Shown: piece by piece, positions 1 through 6,891 of the stretch
Layout of the letters: each line of letters begins with the position of its first letter
Numbering within the stretch: the stretch's first letter is position 1
Virus record (IMG/VR): IMGVR_UViG_3300050821_011666
Span: 1 to 28,274 of that record
Source: a virus
Length of the DNA stretch: 28,274 nt
Strand: one strand, 5' to 3'
Position numbers and translations under genes: made by a program
The notes under the pieces: generated by a model
The model's input: the letters and a program-made list of their open reading frames with translations, nothing else
Told to the model about the DNA's origin: nothing
The model's database searches: none

Positions 1-138
1 AGAGGGACGAGCCATGTGCTGGCCGAGATCCATCGCCAGGCTGTGCGGCAGGAGAAGCGGCGCAAAGCACAAGCTGTGGTTCCGGCCCTAGCAAGTAATG
101 ATCATCCTATCCGGGACATAGAAACGGAGCTCGCATGA
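1..138 (+). CDS. 3' end of an unrecognised protein (partial)
   Basis: An open frame runs from the first base to a TGA at 136-138, giving the last 45 residues of a protein whose start lies outside the window. The visible part is charged (QEKRRKAQA) and ends in ETELA. Its stop overlaps the ATG of the next gene (ATGA at 135-138), the usual sign of translational coupling in this region, which is the main reason to call it real. I do not recognise a family and cannot assign a function. Confidence 0.6.
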   Translation, partial: RGTSHVLAEIHRQAVRQEKRRKAQAVVPALASNDHPIRDIETELA

Positions 139-320
139 TCGGGATCGTCGCTGCAGTGGCTGCCATGTCGGTATTCTGGCTCGGCTATTTGATCGGCTGG
201 CAGGACGCGAAACGGGACCAGGAACTGTCCGATCTGTTTACTCGCGAGATCCGCAAGATAGAACTAAGCATTGCGGAAAATTTCAAACCACCAACTGAAG
301 AAGAAGGAAACAAGACATGA
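135..320 (+). CDS. small single-pass membrane protein
   Basis: A 61-residue protein. The first 22 residues form one hydrophobic segment (IVAAVAAMSVFWLGYLIG), and the rest is a charged, probably helical cytoplasmic tail ending in a Glu/Lys-rich stretch. A GGAG sits five bases before the ATG. The gene overlaps both neighbours by four bases (ATGA at each end), so it belongs to the early operon. Short N-anchored proteins are common in phage early regions and their roles are mostly unknown; the sequence does not show one here. Confidence 0.65.
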   Translation: MIGIVAAVAAMSVFWLGYLIGWQDAKRDQELSDLFTREIRKIELSIAENFKPPTEEEGNKT

Positions 321-985
321 AGAGCTTAAGAGAATCGCTGGTACTTTCCGGTGCGAAGGTACTCGGCCTGAACCAAACTGTCGTGAAAGGAGGCGACAGT
401 ACTTTTGTCCTGCACATAATCGGGCCACTTACGCCCGACTTAGCAGGGGCACTGAGATGCAGGAATCAGGTTTTTAACCTGAACGACAACCCATATCCCG
501 GACTAAAGAGTCTGGCACTTGATCACAAGATCTCGAACTCCGAGTTATCCGTGGCCGGCAGAACCAGCCTGTTCCCGGTCGTTGTAACCGGCTTCACCGT
601 CACGCCCGACGATGCCGCGGACGGCGCCGGCAAGCTCGAAGTCTCGTTCCGTCTGAAGTTTTCGTCGGGCAGAAAAGAGCTTCGTTCGCTGGTCGACGCG
701 GTGAAGGACAACGAGTTCGATCTGGCGCTGATGGCGATGCAGGGCGGCCTGTTCGACGAGCCAACCGCCAAAGGCGACGGGCCCGATGGTGGAACCAAGA
801 TCGACATGGGCCCGGGAACCGGCGACGACGAACCCGACGAGGAAGAGGAAGAGCCTCCTCTCCCGCTTGTGCGGGAAATAATGGACGGCAACGCCGGTCC
901 TGTGGATGAAGCAATCGGTTCAGGCGCTTTCAATCAACCCTCGAACCATGGCAAACGGGCTCGTCGGGCGCGAGGAGGCGGCTAA
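317..985 (+). CDS. hypothetical early protein with acidic C-terminal region
   Basis: A 222-residue protein of unknown function, preceded by a good ribosome binding site (AAGAAGGA about nine bases upstream). The first roughly 130 residues look like a beta-rich globular domain (alternating polar/hydrophobic segments such as LFPVVVTGFTVTP and KLEVSFRLKF). A Gly/Asp-rich linker follows and then an acidic run around residues 172-182. A globular domain plus a disordered acidic tail recalls single-strand DNA-binding and recombination accessory proteins, but no family motif is visible, so that is only an idea. It precedes a nuclease gene, which fits a DNA-metabolism block. Confidence 0.7.
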   Translation: MKSLRESLVLSGAKVLGLNQTVVKGGDSTFVLHIIGPLTPDLAGALRCRNQVFNLNDNPYPGLKSLALDHKISNSELSVAGRTSLFPVVVTGFTVTPDDAADGAGKLEVSFRLKFSSGRKELRSLVDAVKDNEFDLALMAMQGGLFDEPTAKGDGPDGGTKIDMGPGTGDDEPDEEEEEPPLPLVREIMDGNAGPVDEAIGSGAFNQPSNHGKRARRARGGG

Positions 986-995
986 GGCCATCTCG

Positions 996-1457
996 ATGCG
1001 GCATGAGCTCACCCTTCGGCCGACCGGCCTGACGGAAAGCGATGTCACCGGACAGGTGCGAGATTTCATGGAAGCGAAAGGCTGGCGCGCTGTGCGGATG
1101 CAGCGCACCATAGTTCCCGGCCAGTTCTCGACATGCGAACCCGGAACGGCGGACTTCCTGTTTCTTTACTATGCGGCCAGGGGTGCGGCTCTCGCGCTGT
1201 GGGTTGAACTCAAGAGGCCAAAGGCCCGCATGGTCTGCAAATGCCTGCAGAATCGGGGAACAAGAAAGCGGTGTACGATGTGCGACCAGATCAACTGGCG
1301 GCATAGGGAGCGAGCCCGCGGCGCCACGGTGTGGGCCGGCGTCGATAACATCGCCGCCTATATCGAGGCATACGAGAAATCGTATGGCTGGCTGCATGGC
1401 GGGCCGGCCGCGCGCGGGCAGTTGGATTTACTTGCGGGGATCAAGGAGAGTGCCTGA
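996..1457 (+). CDS. VRR-NUC-type nuclease with inserted Cys4 knuckle
   Basis: A small PD-(D/E)xK nuclease of the VRR-NUC type, a fold found in phage recombination nucleases and Holliday-junction-type resolvases. From the 996 start, the core is SDVTGQVRDFMEAKGW near residues 15-30, then GTAD (Asp53), WVELKRP (Glu71, Lys73) and the conserved Gln98 before the last helix (QINWRHRERARGATV). Between the E-x-K strand and Gln98 lies CKC (81, 83) and CTMC (93, 96), which looks like a zinc knuckle absent from the minimal fold. In-frame starts at 906 and 948 would overlap the previous gene. The 996 ATG has AAGG eight bases upstream and begins just before the domain. It likely processes phage DNA during replication or recombination. 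Confidence 0.75.
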   Translation: MRHELTLRPTGLTESDVTGQVRDFMEAKGWRAVRMQRTIVPGQFSTCEPGTADFLFLYYAARGAALALWVELKRPKARMVCKCLQNRGTRKRCTMCDQINWRHRERARGATVWAGVDNIAAYIEAYEKSYGWLHGGPAARGQLDLLAGIKESA

Positions 1458-1712
1458 ATGGCGACCAACACAAAGAATGCAGATTTCAGCCTGGCAGATC
1501 CGCGGGATAGCCTTTGTCGCTATCTGGCTCACGCTCGCAGCGTGCACATCGACTGGCGAGCGCGAAAGCGGCTCGCGGCCACTCTCGGCCTCGATGCGGA
1601 TTACAAGCTGGATTTGGCGATTTTCGATCTTTGGCGCAATGGCGTCGTGAGCGTCGATAACGACGTTCTCTGTCTCGCCAGGCCCGTCAGACAGGCGGCC
1701 ACAGCGGCATGA
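1458..1712 (+). CDS. hypothetical protein
   Basis: An 84-residue protein with AAGGAG placed well ahead of the ATG. It starts directly after the nuclease stop and ends in an ATGA overlap with the replication-type gene. The middle (RDSLCRYLAHARSVHIDWRA and KLDLAIFDLWRNG) looks helical and basic, so a small DNA- or protein-binding helical domain is possible. No motif identifies it. Confidence 0.65.
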   Translation: MATNTKNADFSLADPRDSLCRYLAHARSVHIDWRARKRLAATLGLDADYKLDLAIFDLWRNGVVSVDNDVLCLARPVRQAATAA

Positions 1713-2740
1713 AACGCGGAGCTCCGGACCATCCCAAGATGTTCGCACTCGCCGAGGCGCTCGGCGTCCGCAGGCCGATGGCTGTGGGATTGATCGAGAT
1801 GCTGATTCATTTCACGGCTCGGTATGCGCCGGAAGGCGACGTCGGCCGCTATAACGACAAGCGGATCGCGGCCGGCATGGACTGGGGCGGCAGCTCGCAA
1901 AAGCTGATCGACGCTCTTGTCGCCACCGGGTGGCTCGACCGCGACCAGGTCGCGAGACTGGTGGTGCACCACTGGGCCGACCATGCGGATAAAACGACGC
2001 TCCAACGCCTCTCCCGTCACGGGAAAAAGGCTCTTCAGGGTCAAGATACGGACGATCCAGCAGCCGATGCCGCACCTGGTAGCACTAGACCTGCAGGGGT
2101 GCAGCGACCGAGTAGTAATGGACCTACGAGGCTGCAGCGGCCTGATAGCGGCGTACCTACAGGGGTGAAGCAACCGAGTAGTGATGGACCGACAGGGGTG
2201 CAACGACCGAGCGACTCCGTTTTGACACAAAATGCGGCCTTGCCGAATCAACAAGATACGGCTGAGTTGTGCGCTCAAAGTGAGGTACACCGCGCGCGCG
2301 GCCTAGCCAGCGCCAAGCCAGCGCCTGTGCCAGAGCCAGCGCCAAGCCAGCGCCGCCCAAATGCGGCGCACGAGACATCGCTGGCTGGCTCGCTTGCCGG
2401 TTTTCCCCTCACTGCTTTTTCGGTCCGGAAAGCGTTCCCGGCCACGGAAGACCGCTTCGTCGTCAAGCTTGTGGCGGCCGTCGTGGAAAAGATCGGCACG
2501 CTCAACGAGTCGGTGCGCGAACAGGCAAGCGATGCCGTGATGGCCGATGCGGTTCGGCAGTGCCACGAAAAAAATCAGAAGACGGCGGGCCTCTTCCTTC
2601 GCACCGTTCCGCAATGCGTGGCGACCTGGCTGACACAGGGCCGGCCGCACGAAGACAGAGCTCGCCTGCCGCTTTCCGAGAACAGTCTGAAGGCCATTGA
2701 GTTCGAGGAAGCGATCAACCGGAGGCTCAGGAAATGCTAA
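1709..2740 (+). CDS. winged-helix, replication-initiator-like phage protein
   Basis: A 343-residue protein. Residues 1-105 (RGAPDHPKMFALAEALGV through GWLDRDQVARLVVHHWADHAD) match the general pattern of the N-terminal winged-helix domain in phage replisome-organiser/DnaD-like proteins: small helices, then a wing ending in a WADHAD-type motif. Residues about 127-171 are four 11-residue repeats, followed by a Pro/Ala/Gln-rich linker. A second helical domain (about 225-343: FVVKLVAAVVEKIGTLNESV onward) closes the protein. It overlaps genes on both sides, the downstream one being its probable partner. I infer a role in starting phage replication or loading helicase; the family is not certain. Confidence 0.6.
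   Translation: MKRGAPDHPKMFALAEALGVRRPMAVGLIEMLIHFTARYAPEGDVGRYNDKRIAAGMDWGGSSQKLIDALVATGWLDRDQVARLVVHHWADHADKTTLQRLSRHGKKALQGQDTDDPAADAAPGSTRPAGVQRPSSNGPTRLQRPDSGVPTGVKQPSSDGPTGVQRPSDSVLTQNAALPNQQDTAELCAQSEVHRARGLASAKPAPVPEPAPSQRRPNAAHETSLAGSLAGFPLTAFSVRKAFPATEDRFVVKLVAAVVEKIGTLNESVREQASDAVMADAVRQCHEKNQKTAGLFLRTVPQCVATWLTQGRPHEDRARLPLSENSLKAIEFEEAINRRLRKC
2089..2220 (+). repeat. four tandem 33-bp repeats inside the replication-type gene
   Basis: Four consecutive 33-bp units start at 2089, 2122, 2155 and 2188. Units share the core ACCTACAGGGGTGCAGCGAC and continue with a variable CGAGTAGTRATGG-type end. Unit length is a multiple of three, so each adds 11 residues (roughly GVQRPSSDGPT) without disturbing the frame. 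Such arrays change copy number easily, and the linker length could vary between relatives. As DNA, the units could also act as iterons for the initiator encoded around them, as in phages whose origin lies inside the initiator gene. Confidence 0.85.
2305..2354 (+). repeat. 21-bp direct repeat, two copies 29 bp apart
   Basis: The same 21 bases, beginning AGCCAGCGCCAAGCC, occur at 2305-2325 and 2334-2354. The 29-bp offset is not a multiple of three, so the copies are read in different frames within the Pro/Ala-rich linker. This suggests a slippage-prone, weakly constrained linker. Confidence 0.7.
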
Positions 2741-3375
2741 GCCCCGAAGAGGCGGTGGCGATCCGCGACCAGTTCACGCTGATGAAGTTCTTTCCGTCCG
2801 ATCCGGCCGCGCGTGCGGCATTGTCGCGATTACTGCAGCGGATGTGCGGATCGTTTGACCACGCGCAATGGCTCGTCGACAGAGCGCTCGAGGTTTATAG
2901 CGAGTGGCCTGGATCGAGCGAACTGCGGGCACTGTACTGTTCTCACTTCAAGCCACAGGACGGTATCGAGGTTGATTCGACAATCTTTCCCAACGGCTTT
3001 GTGAACGGGCGTCCCGCGAAAGATATCGATCAGGCGCCGCAACACCAGATCGAAGCGGGCGAGCCTGTCAGCGCCGATTTGGAATTTGACCAGGTCGTCG
3101 ATGTTATCGCTCCAGCCAAAACCCTGAATTTCTTTACGAAGAAGCCGAAAGTAACAAACGTTCGCGACGACGAAAGCGAATACAGCGCATTAGTCCGCGC
3201 CATCGGCGAAGAACAGATGGCGCGCGATGGCAGAATGGCTTTGCCGCCTTCCGAAGCTGAGATTGAATCGATTAAGCGCCAGCAGGCGGAATGCGCGAAG
3301 GAAGACACGACACGGCAGATCCTTCAGGCTCTTTCGACTGCTGCCGAGGAAGAGCAACTAACTCCGCAAAATTAA
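2734..3375 (+). CDS. hypothetical protein, probable partner of the replication-type protein
   Basis: A 213-residue protein starting at an ATG with GGAGG nine bases upstream and overlapping the previous gene by seven bases. The first roughly 75 residues are helical, with a recognisable phage-type segment (FDHAQWLVDRALEVYSEWPGSSELRALYCSHFKPQDG). This resembles the helical domains of small helicase-loader or replication accessory proteins that follow initiator genes in other phages. The C-terminal half is charged and probably a long helix (EAEIESIKRQQAECAKED). Placement after a winged-helix protein supports a replication accessory role. No catalytic motif is visible. Confidence 0.6.
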   Translation: MLSPEEAVAIRDQFTLMKFFPSDPAARAALSRLLQRMCGSFDHAQWLVDRALEVYSEWPGSSELRALYCSHFKPQDGIEVDSTIFPNGFVNGRPAKDIDQAPQHQIEAGEPVSADLEFDQVVDVIAPAKTLNFFTKKPKVTNVRDDESEYSALVRAIGEEQMARDGRMALPPSEAEIESIKRQQAECAKEDTTRQILQALSTAAEEEQLTPQN

Positions 3376-3397
3376 CGAAAAGCGAAACGGTAATTCG

Positions 3398-3673
3398 ATG
3401 CACACACCACTACCGCCCGGTTGTAGACGCTGCAAGTCGGCGGCATTCGTAGAAAGCTCGACCGGCGGCGCCGAACGATGCCAGTGCGCGCGCGGCCGGC
3501 GACTATTCGAACTGGATCAGGAACGAAAGGCAGGGAGGTCGGTGGCTCCGGGATCGCCCGCGAGCGCAGCAAGGCGGCGAGCTGCTGGCCGGGTGCGCAG
3601 CGGCAAGGATGCCGCGAAGGCCGCGGCCAACGACAAAGAGCAGGAGTTGTTCGGCAAGGAGACGGAAGGATGA
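3398..3673 (+). CDS. small basic protein with N-terminal Cys motif
   Basis: A 91-residue protein. The N-terminus carries CRRC (residues 9-12) and CQC (28-30), spaced like a small zinc ribbon, followed by a basic Ala/Arg/Lys-rich tail. It ends in an ATGA overlap with the cupin-like gene. It could be a nucleic-acid-binding zinc ribbon, but the function is unknown. Confidence 0.55.
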   Translation: MHTPLPPGCRRCKSAAFVESSTGGAERCQCARGRRLFELDQERKAGRSVAPGSPASAARRRAAGRVRSGKDAAKAAANDKEQELFGKETEG

Positions 3674-4167
3674 TCACGTGCATGCTTTCGCGCTTGTTTG
3701 GCGAGCCAGAGGAAATTAATGGAAGGAACCGCTGCCCGACGTACCTATACCGTTGGTTCCTGATTCGCACTCGCTGGTTCAAAGTCTATCTGCATAAGTT
3801 TGTCGCCGACGATTGGTCGCTCGATCTTCACGACCACCCGAAACGGTTCATCAGCATCGGACTGAAGGGCTCTTATATCGAATACACGCCAGACTGCTCT
3901 GTCGTTGGGCTTGGCGAGAAGTTCGAGATATTTAACGCTCCATGGGTCCGGTCGTTCCCGGCGGAGCACATTCACCGGATCACGATGGTTCGGTCCGGTG
4001 GGGCTAACGGCGTCCCGGAAAAGATTCACGCTTGCTGGACTCTTTGCATTGTGCTCCGCGGCAGCCGCGAATGGGGATTCTGGCACCTTGGAGAATTCAT
4101 ACCGTGGCTCAAATACGTACAGGGACACGCAGGCATTGCCGACAAGATGAAAGCGTGCAGCGAATGA
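3670..4167 (+). CDS. cupin-like phage protein
   Basis: A 165-residue protein. The ATG at 3670 is chosen because it has AAGGAG eight bases upstream and overlaps the previous stop (ATGA); a longer in-frame start at 3478 would run through that gene. The centre has a LHDHP motif (His54, His56) followed by a beta-strand series, then AEHIHRI (His100, His102) and a final strand pair (CWTLCIVLRGSREWGFW). Paired histidines on successive strands are typical of a metal-binding cupin barrel. Similar small cupin-like proteins of unknown substrate recur in phage genomes. I infer a metal site but cannot name a reaction. Confidence 0.6.
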   Translation: MITCMLSRLFGEPEEINGRNRCPTYLYRWFLIRTRWFKVYLHKFVADDWSLDLHDHPKRFISIGLKGSYIEYTPDCSVVGLGEKFEIFNAPWVRSFPAEHIHRITMVRSGGANGVPEKIHACWTLCIVLRGSREWGFWHLGEFIPWLKYVQGHAGIADKMKACSE

Positions 4168-4364
4168 CGATCACCAAAGCTCAAGCGAAGCAACTCGTCA
4201 GCCTGCTCAACATAGCCACTAAGTGTCTGGAGGCGGCAATTAAATCATCCCTTGTTCCAGGCACCGATCAAACGATGGAGGATGACATCGAGCAGGTGAA
4301 GCATGATCGCAGGAAATTGAAGCGCGTCGAGGACTGGAAGATCAGACTGGAGGCCGCGGAATGA
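4164..4364 (+). CDS. small helical protein
   Basis: A 66-residue protein starting at 4164, where the ATG overlaps the preceding TGA. The sequence is Lys/Glu-rich and mostly helical (LVSLLNIATKCLEAAI, then HDRRKLKRVEDWKIRLEA), suggesting a short coiled coil. It ends in an ATGA overlap with the next gene. No family is recognised. Confidence 0.55.
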   Translation: MTITKAQAKQLVSLLNIATKCLEAAIKSSLVPGTDQTMEDDIEQVKHDRRKLKRVEDWKIRLEAAE

Positions 4365-4591
4365 GAGGCCAGCACATGATGCGCAGCAGCCGCGCCACCC
4401 GCGAATTTCACAGCAGCGGCAAAGTCTCTATGATTTTTCCCTGCCTGACGTGCGGAGCAAAAGACTGCCGAGACAGTAAACACAAGCAGGGATGCCCGAG
4501 CCTGCCGCCGGTCTCGGCTACCAGGATGCACGAGCTTTCGGCGGCTGTAATCGAAGGCTGGCGATCGCGGATCTGCGAGGGGGCCGAATGA
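4361..4591 (+). CDS. small Cys/His-rich protein
   Basis: A 76-residue protein with a compact cluster CLTCGAKDC followed by HKQGC (residues 28-45), which could hold a zinc ion. The tail is helical. It is translationally coupled on both sides by four-base overlaps. It is one of several unrelated Cys-motif proteins in this early operon. Function unknown. Confidence 0.55.
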   Translation: MRGQHMMRSSRATREFHSSGKVSMIFPCLTCGAKDCRDSKHKQGCPSLPPVSATRMHELSAAVIEGWRSRICEGAE

Positions 4592-4821
4592 AGGTCTGGG
4601 CAGTCTTTGTGCAGTGCACGATACCGGGTCATGTCAGCCGGTGGATCGATAGCCTGTGGGCTGGCAGGGAACGTGCCAACGAGAGAGCGCGACAGCTCGA
4701 CGCGATATTGGGCAGTTTCGCGTTCGACGTGCCGGGGCACAAAACGCGCGTGATTGAGATGGAGGTGGCCGATGCCTCCATTCGCGAGAGCGAGCCGGAT
4801 AGCGCCGCCCCGCAGATCTAA
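4588..4821 (+). CDS. hypothetical protein with a short alpha/beta start
   Basis: A 77-residue protein starting at 4588 (ATGA overlap). It opens with a beta strand (MKVWAVFVQC), then a Trp-containing helix (SRWIDSLWAGRERANERARQLDAIL) and another strand (TRVIEMEVAD). This fits small phage proteins that begin with a MKVW/MKIF-type strand, but no function is known. It is the last gene before a non-coding gap. Confidence 0.55.
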   Translation: MKVWAVFVQCTIPGHVSRWIDSLWAGRERANERARQLDAILGSFAFDVPGHKTRVIEMEVADASIRESEPDSAAPQI

Positions 4822-4887
4822 GGCAAGAATCGCGCGTCCATGGGAATTCGCCTGGGAGACGGCGAGGTCAAAGCATGGCGCGGGATA

Positions 4888-4926
4888 CCTGGTCCGCATT
4901 CCTCGGGGGAGGTGATGCGGACCAGG
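4888..4926 (+). promoter_or_regulatory. strong hairpin in the 4822-4997 gap
   Basis: Perfect 12-bp arms (CCTGGTCCGCAT at 4888-4899 and its complement at 4915-4926) enclose a 15-base loop. The loop can fold again (CCTC/GAGG around GGGG). No T-run follows, so it is not a classical terminator. It lies just upstream of a promoter-like sequence. It could be a processing or attenuation structure, or the end of the upstream transcript. Confidence 0.65.
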
Positions 4927-4936
4927 GGGTTAGGCG

Positions 4937-4970
4937 TTTACAAACTCAAACCAGTCGATATAACATCGAC
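4937..4970 (+). promoter_or_regulatory. sigma70-like promoter with overlapping operator-like palindrome
   Basis: TTTACA (4937-4942) and TATAAC (4959-4964) are separated by 16 bases and each match the sigma70 consensus at five of six positions. Across the -10 box lies GTCGAT-ATAAC-ATCGAC (4954-4970), a perfect 6-bp inverted repeat around a 5-base centre, placed where a repressor would block RNA polymerase. The next gene has a strong GGGAGG ribosome binding site. This would start the 4998-6405 transcript. Confidence 0.5.
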
Positions 4971-4997
4971 AGGTGAAAAACGTCTGGGAGGCTGGCA

Positions 4998-5297
4998 ATG
5001 TGGATAAAAAATAGCACTTACAAGATCATCCGCGTCAACGGAGAAGAAGAACTTATCGAAGAGAAGCCATCTCTCAGTAAGATACGCGCTATCAGCGGCT
5101 GCGATACGCTCGACACGGTCATTCTTACGTACAAGCGCGGCGAGCCCGAGATTATCATGCCGGTGGACGATATTGGGATGCTCTGCCGCAAGCCGGTTAA
5201 CCCGAAAGCAACGGAACTATACCGCGCCGTTTGTAAACCGGGAACTCCGTTCTCAATCCACGGCGATGTGGCCATTGTGAACGACAAGGACTTCTAA
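4998..5297 (+). CDS. small phage protein (DUF3846-like)
   Basis: A 99-residue protein with GGGAGG ahead of the ATG. It is rich in beta strands and ends with NPKATELYRAVCKPGTPFSIHGDVAIVNDKDF. A similar terminal block (NPxATxLYxxVCxPGT…GDVAIV) recurs in small phage and plasmid proteins of the DUF3846 type, though I cannot confirm the family name. It is probably the first gene of the second early transcript and abuts the cysteine-cluster gene. Confidence 0.5.
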   Translation: MWIKNSTYKIIRVNGEEELIEEKPSLSKIRAISGCDTLDTVILTYKRGEPEIIMPVDDIGMLCRKPVNPKATELYRAVCKPGTPFSIHGDVAIVNDKDF

Positions 5298-5888
5298 GTG
5301 AGCTTCCGTCGCGTCTGGGTACAAGGTCTTGGCCGTCTGCTGTCGCGCCACGAACTGAGGCAACTTCGCTCGGTCTGGGATGCCGTGCCGCACGTGCGCT
5401 GCAAGGGCCTGTGCGCCGCGGCCTGCAAGCAGGTCCCGCTTTTTCCCGTAGAAGCATTCTTCCTGATCGAGAAGCGTGGAGCCGAGATAGAACCCGGAAC
5501 GCATCCGGCAACTCTGTCGAAGCGCGGCAATGCAGGCAATGGCGAGTACTTCATGGCACCGACGCTCGGAGCAGGCAAACCATGCCAGTTCCTCAAAGAG
5601 GACCGCTGCTCGATCTACGAGGACCGCCCGCTCATCTGCCGCCTTTACGGCCATCCGGTCGGAACCCTGCCTTGCAAGTATGGCTGCATCGTGAAAAACC
5701 CGCTCGATCCACTGCGCCTGGGCGAACTAATGATGCGCGTGGTCCGCATCCTGAATCCGGCAGTTTCGAAGGAGCCGAAGACGCAGGACGATTTCCGTCT
5801 GGGATTCGACGCTCTCTATCGCCAGTGGGACGATATGACGATTCTGGCGGAGGAAGATGAGGAGGCAACCGATCATGGCATTTGTTAA
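5298..5888 (+). CDS. YkgJ-type cysteine cluster protein
   Basis: A 196-residue protein starting at GTG 5298, immediately after the previous stop. Cysteines 35, 39 and 43 are followed by the hallmark segment CQFLKEDRCSIYEDRPLICRLYG (Cys96, 104, 114) and CKYGC (126, 130). This is the pattern of the YkgJ / zinc- or iron-chelating CxxxCxxC family (UPF0153-like). The family is thought to bind a metal or Fe-S cluster, and its phage role is unknown. The first Cys group is slightly more widely spaced than usual. The C-terminus overlaps the next gene by 14 bases. Confidence 0.75.
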   Translation: MSFRRVWVQGLGRLLSRHELRQLRSVWDAVPHVRCKGLCAAACKQVPLFPVEAFFLIEKRGAEIEPGTHPATLSKRGNAGNGEYFMAPTLGAGKPCQFLKEDRCSIYEDRPLICRLYGHPVGTLPCKYGCIVKNPLDPLRLGELMMRVVRILNPAVSKEPKTQDDFRLGFDALYRQWDDMTILAEEDEEATDHGIC

Positions 5889-6279
5889 CGCAATGTCGCC
5901 GTGTTATGGCTGCAAACGGATTTTCTCTTACAACCCAACGCGCGTTCCAAGTCTGACTATCGATGGAGTCAAGGAGCCTTTCTGCCAGAACTGCATCAAC
6001 CGGGCGAACCCAGTGCGTATCGCCAACGGCCTGCCGCCGATCATACCGGTTACTGGCGCATACGAGCCGTGCGACGAATCGGAACTGGACTTCTCATGTG
6101 GAGAATTGTTAGAACCGCCGATCCTGATACCGTCTCCTCGCGAGCAATTGCGGAGAGCGATCGTGAAGTATGCCAACGCTGAAGTGGCGCTGGCTATGAG
6201 CGAAAAAGCGAACATATTAAAAGCTGACGCCCAGTGGCGCGAGGTGAATCGGCTGCTGGAACTACTGGTGAGGGAATAA
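5875..6279 (+). CDS. small phage zinc-ribbon protein
   Basis: A 134-residue protein from ATG 5875, preceded by AGGAGG at a good distance; an in-frame start at 5857 is less likely. CYGC (10-13) and FCQNC (Cys37, Cys40) make a four-Cys zinc site around FSYNPTRVPSLTIDG. This block, followed by INRANPVRIANGLPPI, resembles a recurring phage protein of unknown function (CxxC…FSYNP…VP…C..C…RANP). The last 40 residues are a helical tail. It sits at the end of the early operon. Confidence 0.65.
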   Translation: MAFVNAMSPCYGCKRIFSYNPTRVPSLTIDGVKEPFCQNCINRANPVRIANGLPPIIPVTGAYEPCDESELDFSCGELLEPPILIPSPREQLRRAIVKYANAEVALAMSEKANILKADAQWREVNRLLELLVRE

Positions 6280-6285
6280 ACAAAA

Positions 6286-6405
6286 ATGAGCGCGGAAATC
6301 AGAACCATCAGGGAAGAGAATAACGGAAACGGCGACGGCGATTCGCTCGCCATCCGCGAAGTGACGATCGAGAACGTAAATCTGTTCCGGCGTGCTCTGA
6401 AGTAA
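6286..6405 (+). CDS. 39-residue small protein
   Basis: A short frame (MSAEIRTIREENNGNG… to …VNLFRRALK) begins six bases after the preceding gene, with GAGGGA about ten bases ahead of the ATG. It is hydrophilic with a short C-terminal helix. The spacing and ribosome binding site are the only support. No family is recognised. Confidence 0.4.
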   Translation: MSAEIRTIREENNGNGDGDSLAIREVTIENVNLFRRALK

Positions 6406-6409
6406 ACCC

Positions 6410-6440
6410 CTGGCCCCCGATTTCAGGCCAGAACATTTCT
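6410..6440 (+). terminator. possible terminator of the early operon
   Basis: CTGGCC (6410-6415) and GGCCAG (6426-6431) form a GC-rich stem four bases after the last early stop, followed by a T-rich but interrupted stretch. The rest of the 6406-6576 gap holds a second short hairpin (CACCTTT/AAAGGTG at 6478-6496) and no convincing gene or promoter. Confidence 0.4.
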
Positions 6441-6576
6441 ATATTTCAATGGTTTAGTGATATCGTAAGCGTCAGTACACCTTTTCACTAAAGGTGAGCG
6501 GTACGGGCCGCTATCGACAGAACTGGCTGTCTGAAACAACGCTCCCAGATCCCGGTTCACCGCTCCTGCTCTATCC

Positions 6577-6891
6577 ATGTTCAAAATTAAGTTCAAGCAT
6601 CGAGTCGCGGTTTATCGCCGCCATTCCGATTCCGTCTATCACGTCGCGCCGGCAGCCGCCGAGCACTTGCTGGCTTCCGGCCTCGCCACCGTTCGCCAGA
6701 AGGCGGCCAAGGTCATCGCGGAGATCGAGTTGACGGATGCCGCGACCGGTTACCAGCAAGGCCAGGTTGGCGCTGACCAGCTGGGCCTGCGGCCGGGTTC
6801 GTTCGGCATCCGAGTGGAGGATTTGCCATGCGGGCTTTGGTGTTACGACCACAGGAATGCATGGCATAAAGTGGCAGCCGCGCAAACATGA
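6577..6891 (+). CDS. hypothetical protein opening the lysis-type module
   Basis: A 104-residue protein beginning MFKIKFKHRVAVYRRHSDSVYHVAP, which reads as a beta hairpin followed by an Ala-rich helix (AEHLLASGLATVRQKAAKVI). No ribosome binding site is visible, so the start is uncertain. It ends in an ATGA overlap with the membrane protein gene, which supports it. Function unknown. Confidence 0.55.
   Translation: MFKIKFKHRVAVYRRHSDSVYHVAPAAAEHLLASGLATVRQKAAKVIAEIELTDAATGYQQGQVGADQLGLRPGSFGIRVEDLPCGLWCYDHRNAWHKVAAAQT

Noticed and set aside
4840-5007. 55-codon frame in the 4822-4997 gap
   Set aside because: It covers a strong hairpin and a promoter-like element, has poor ribosome binding site spacing and overlaps a better-supported start at 4998. 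Left as unproven.
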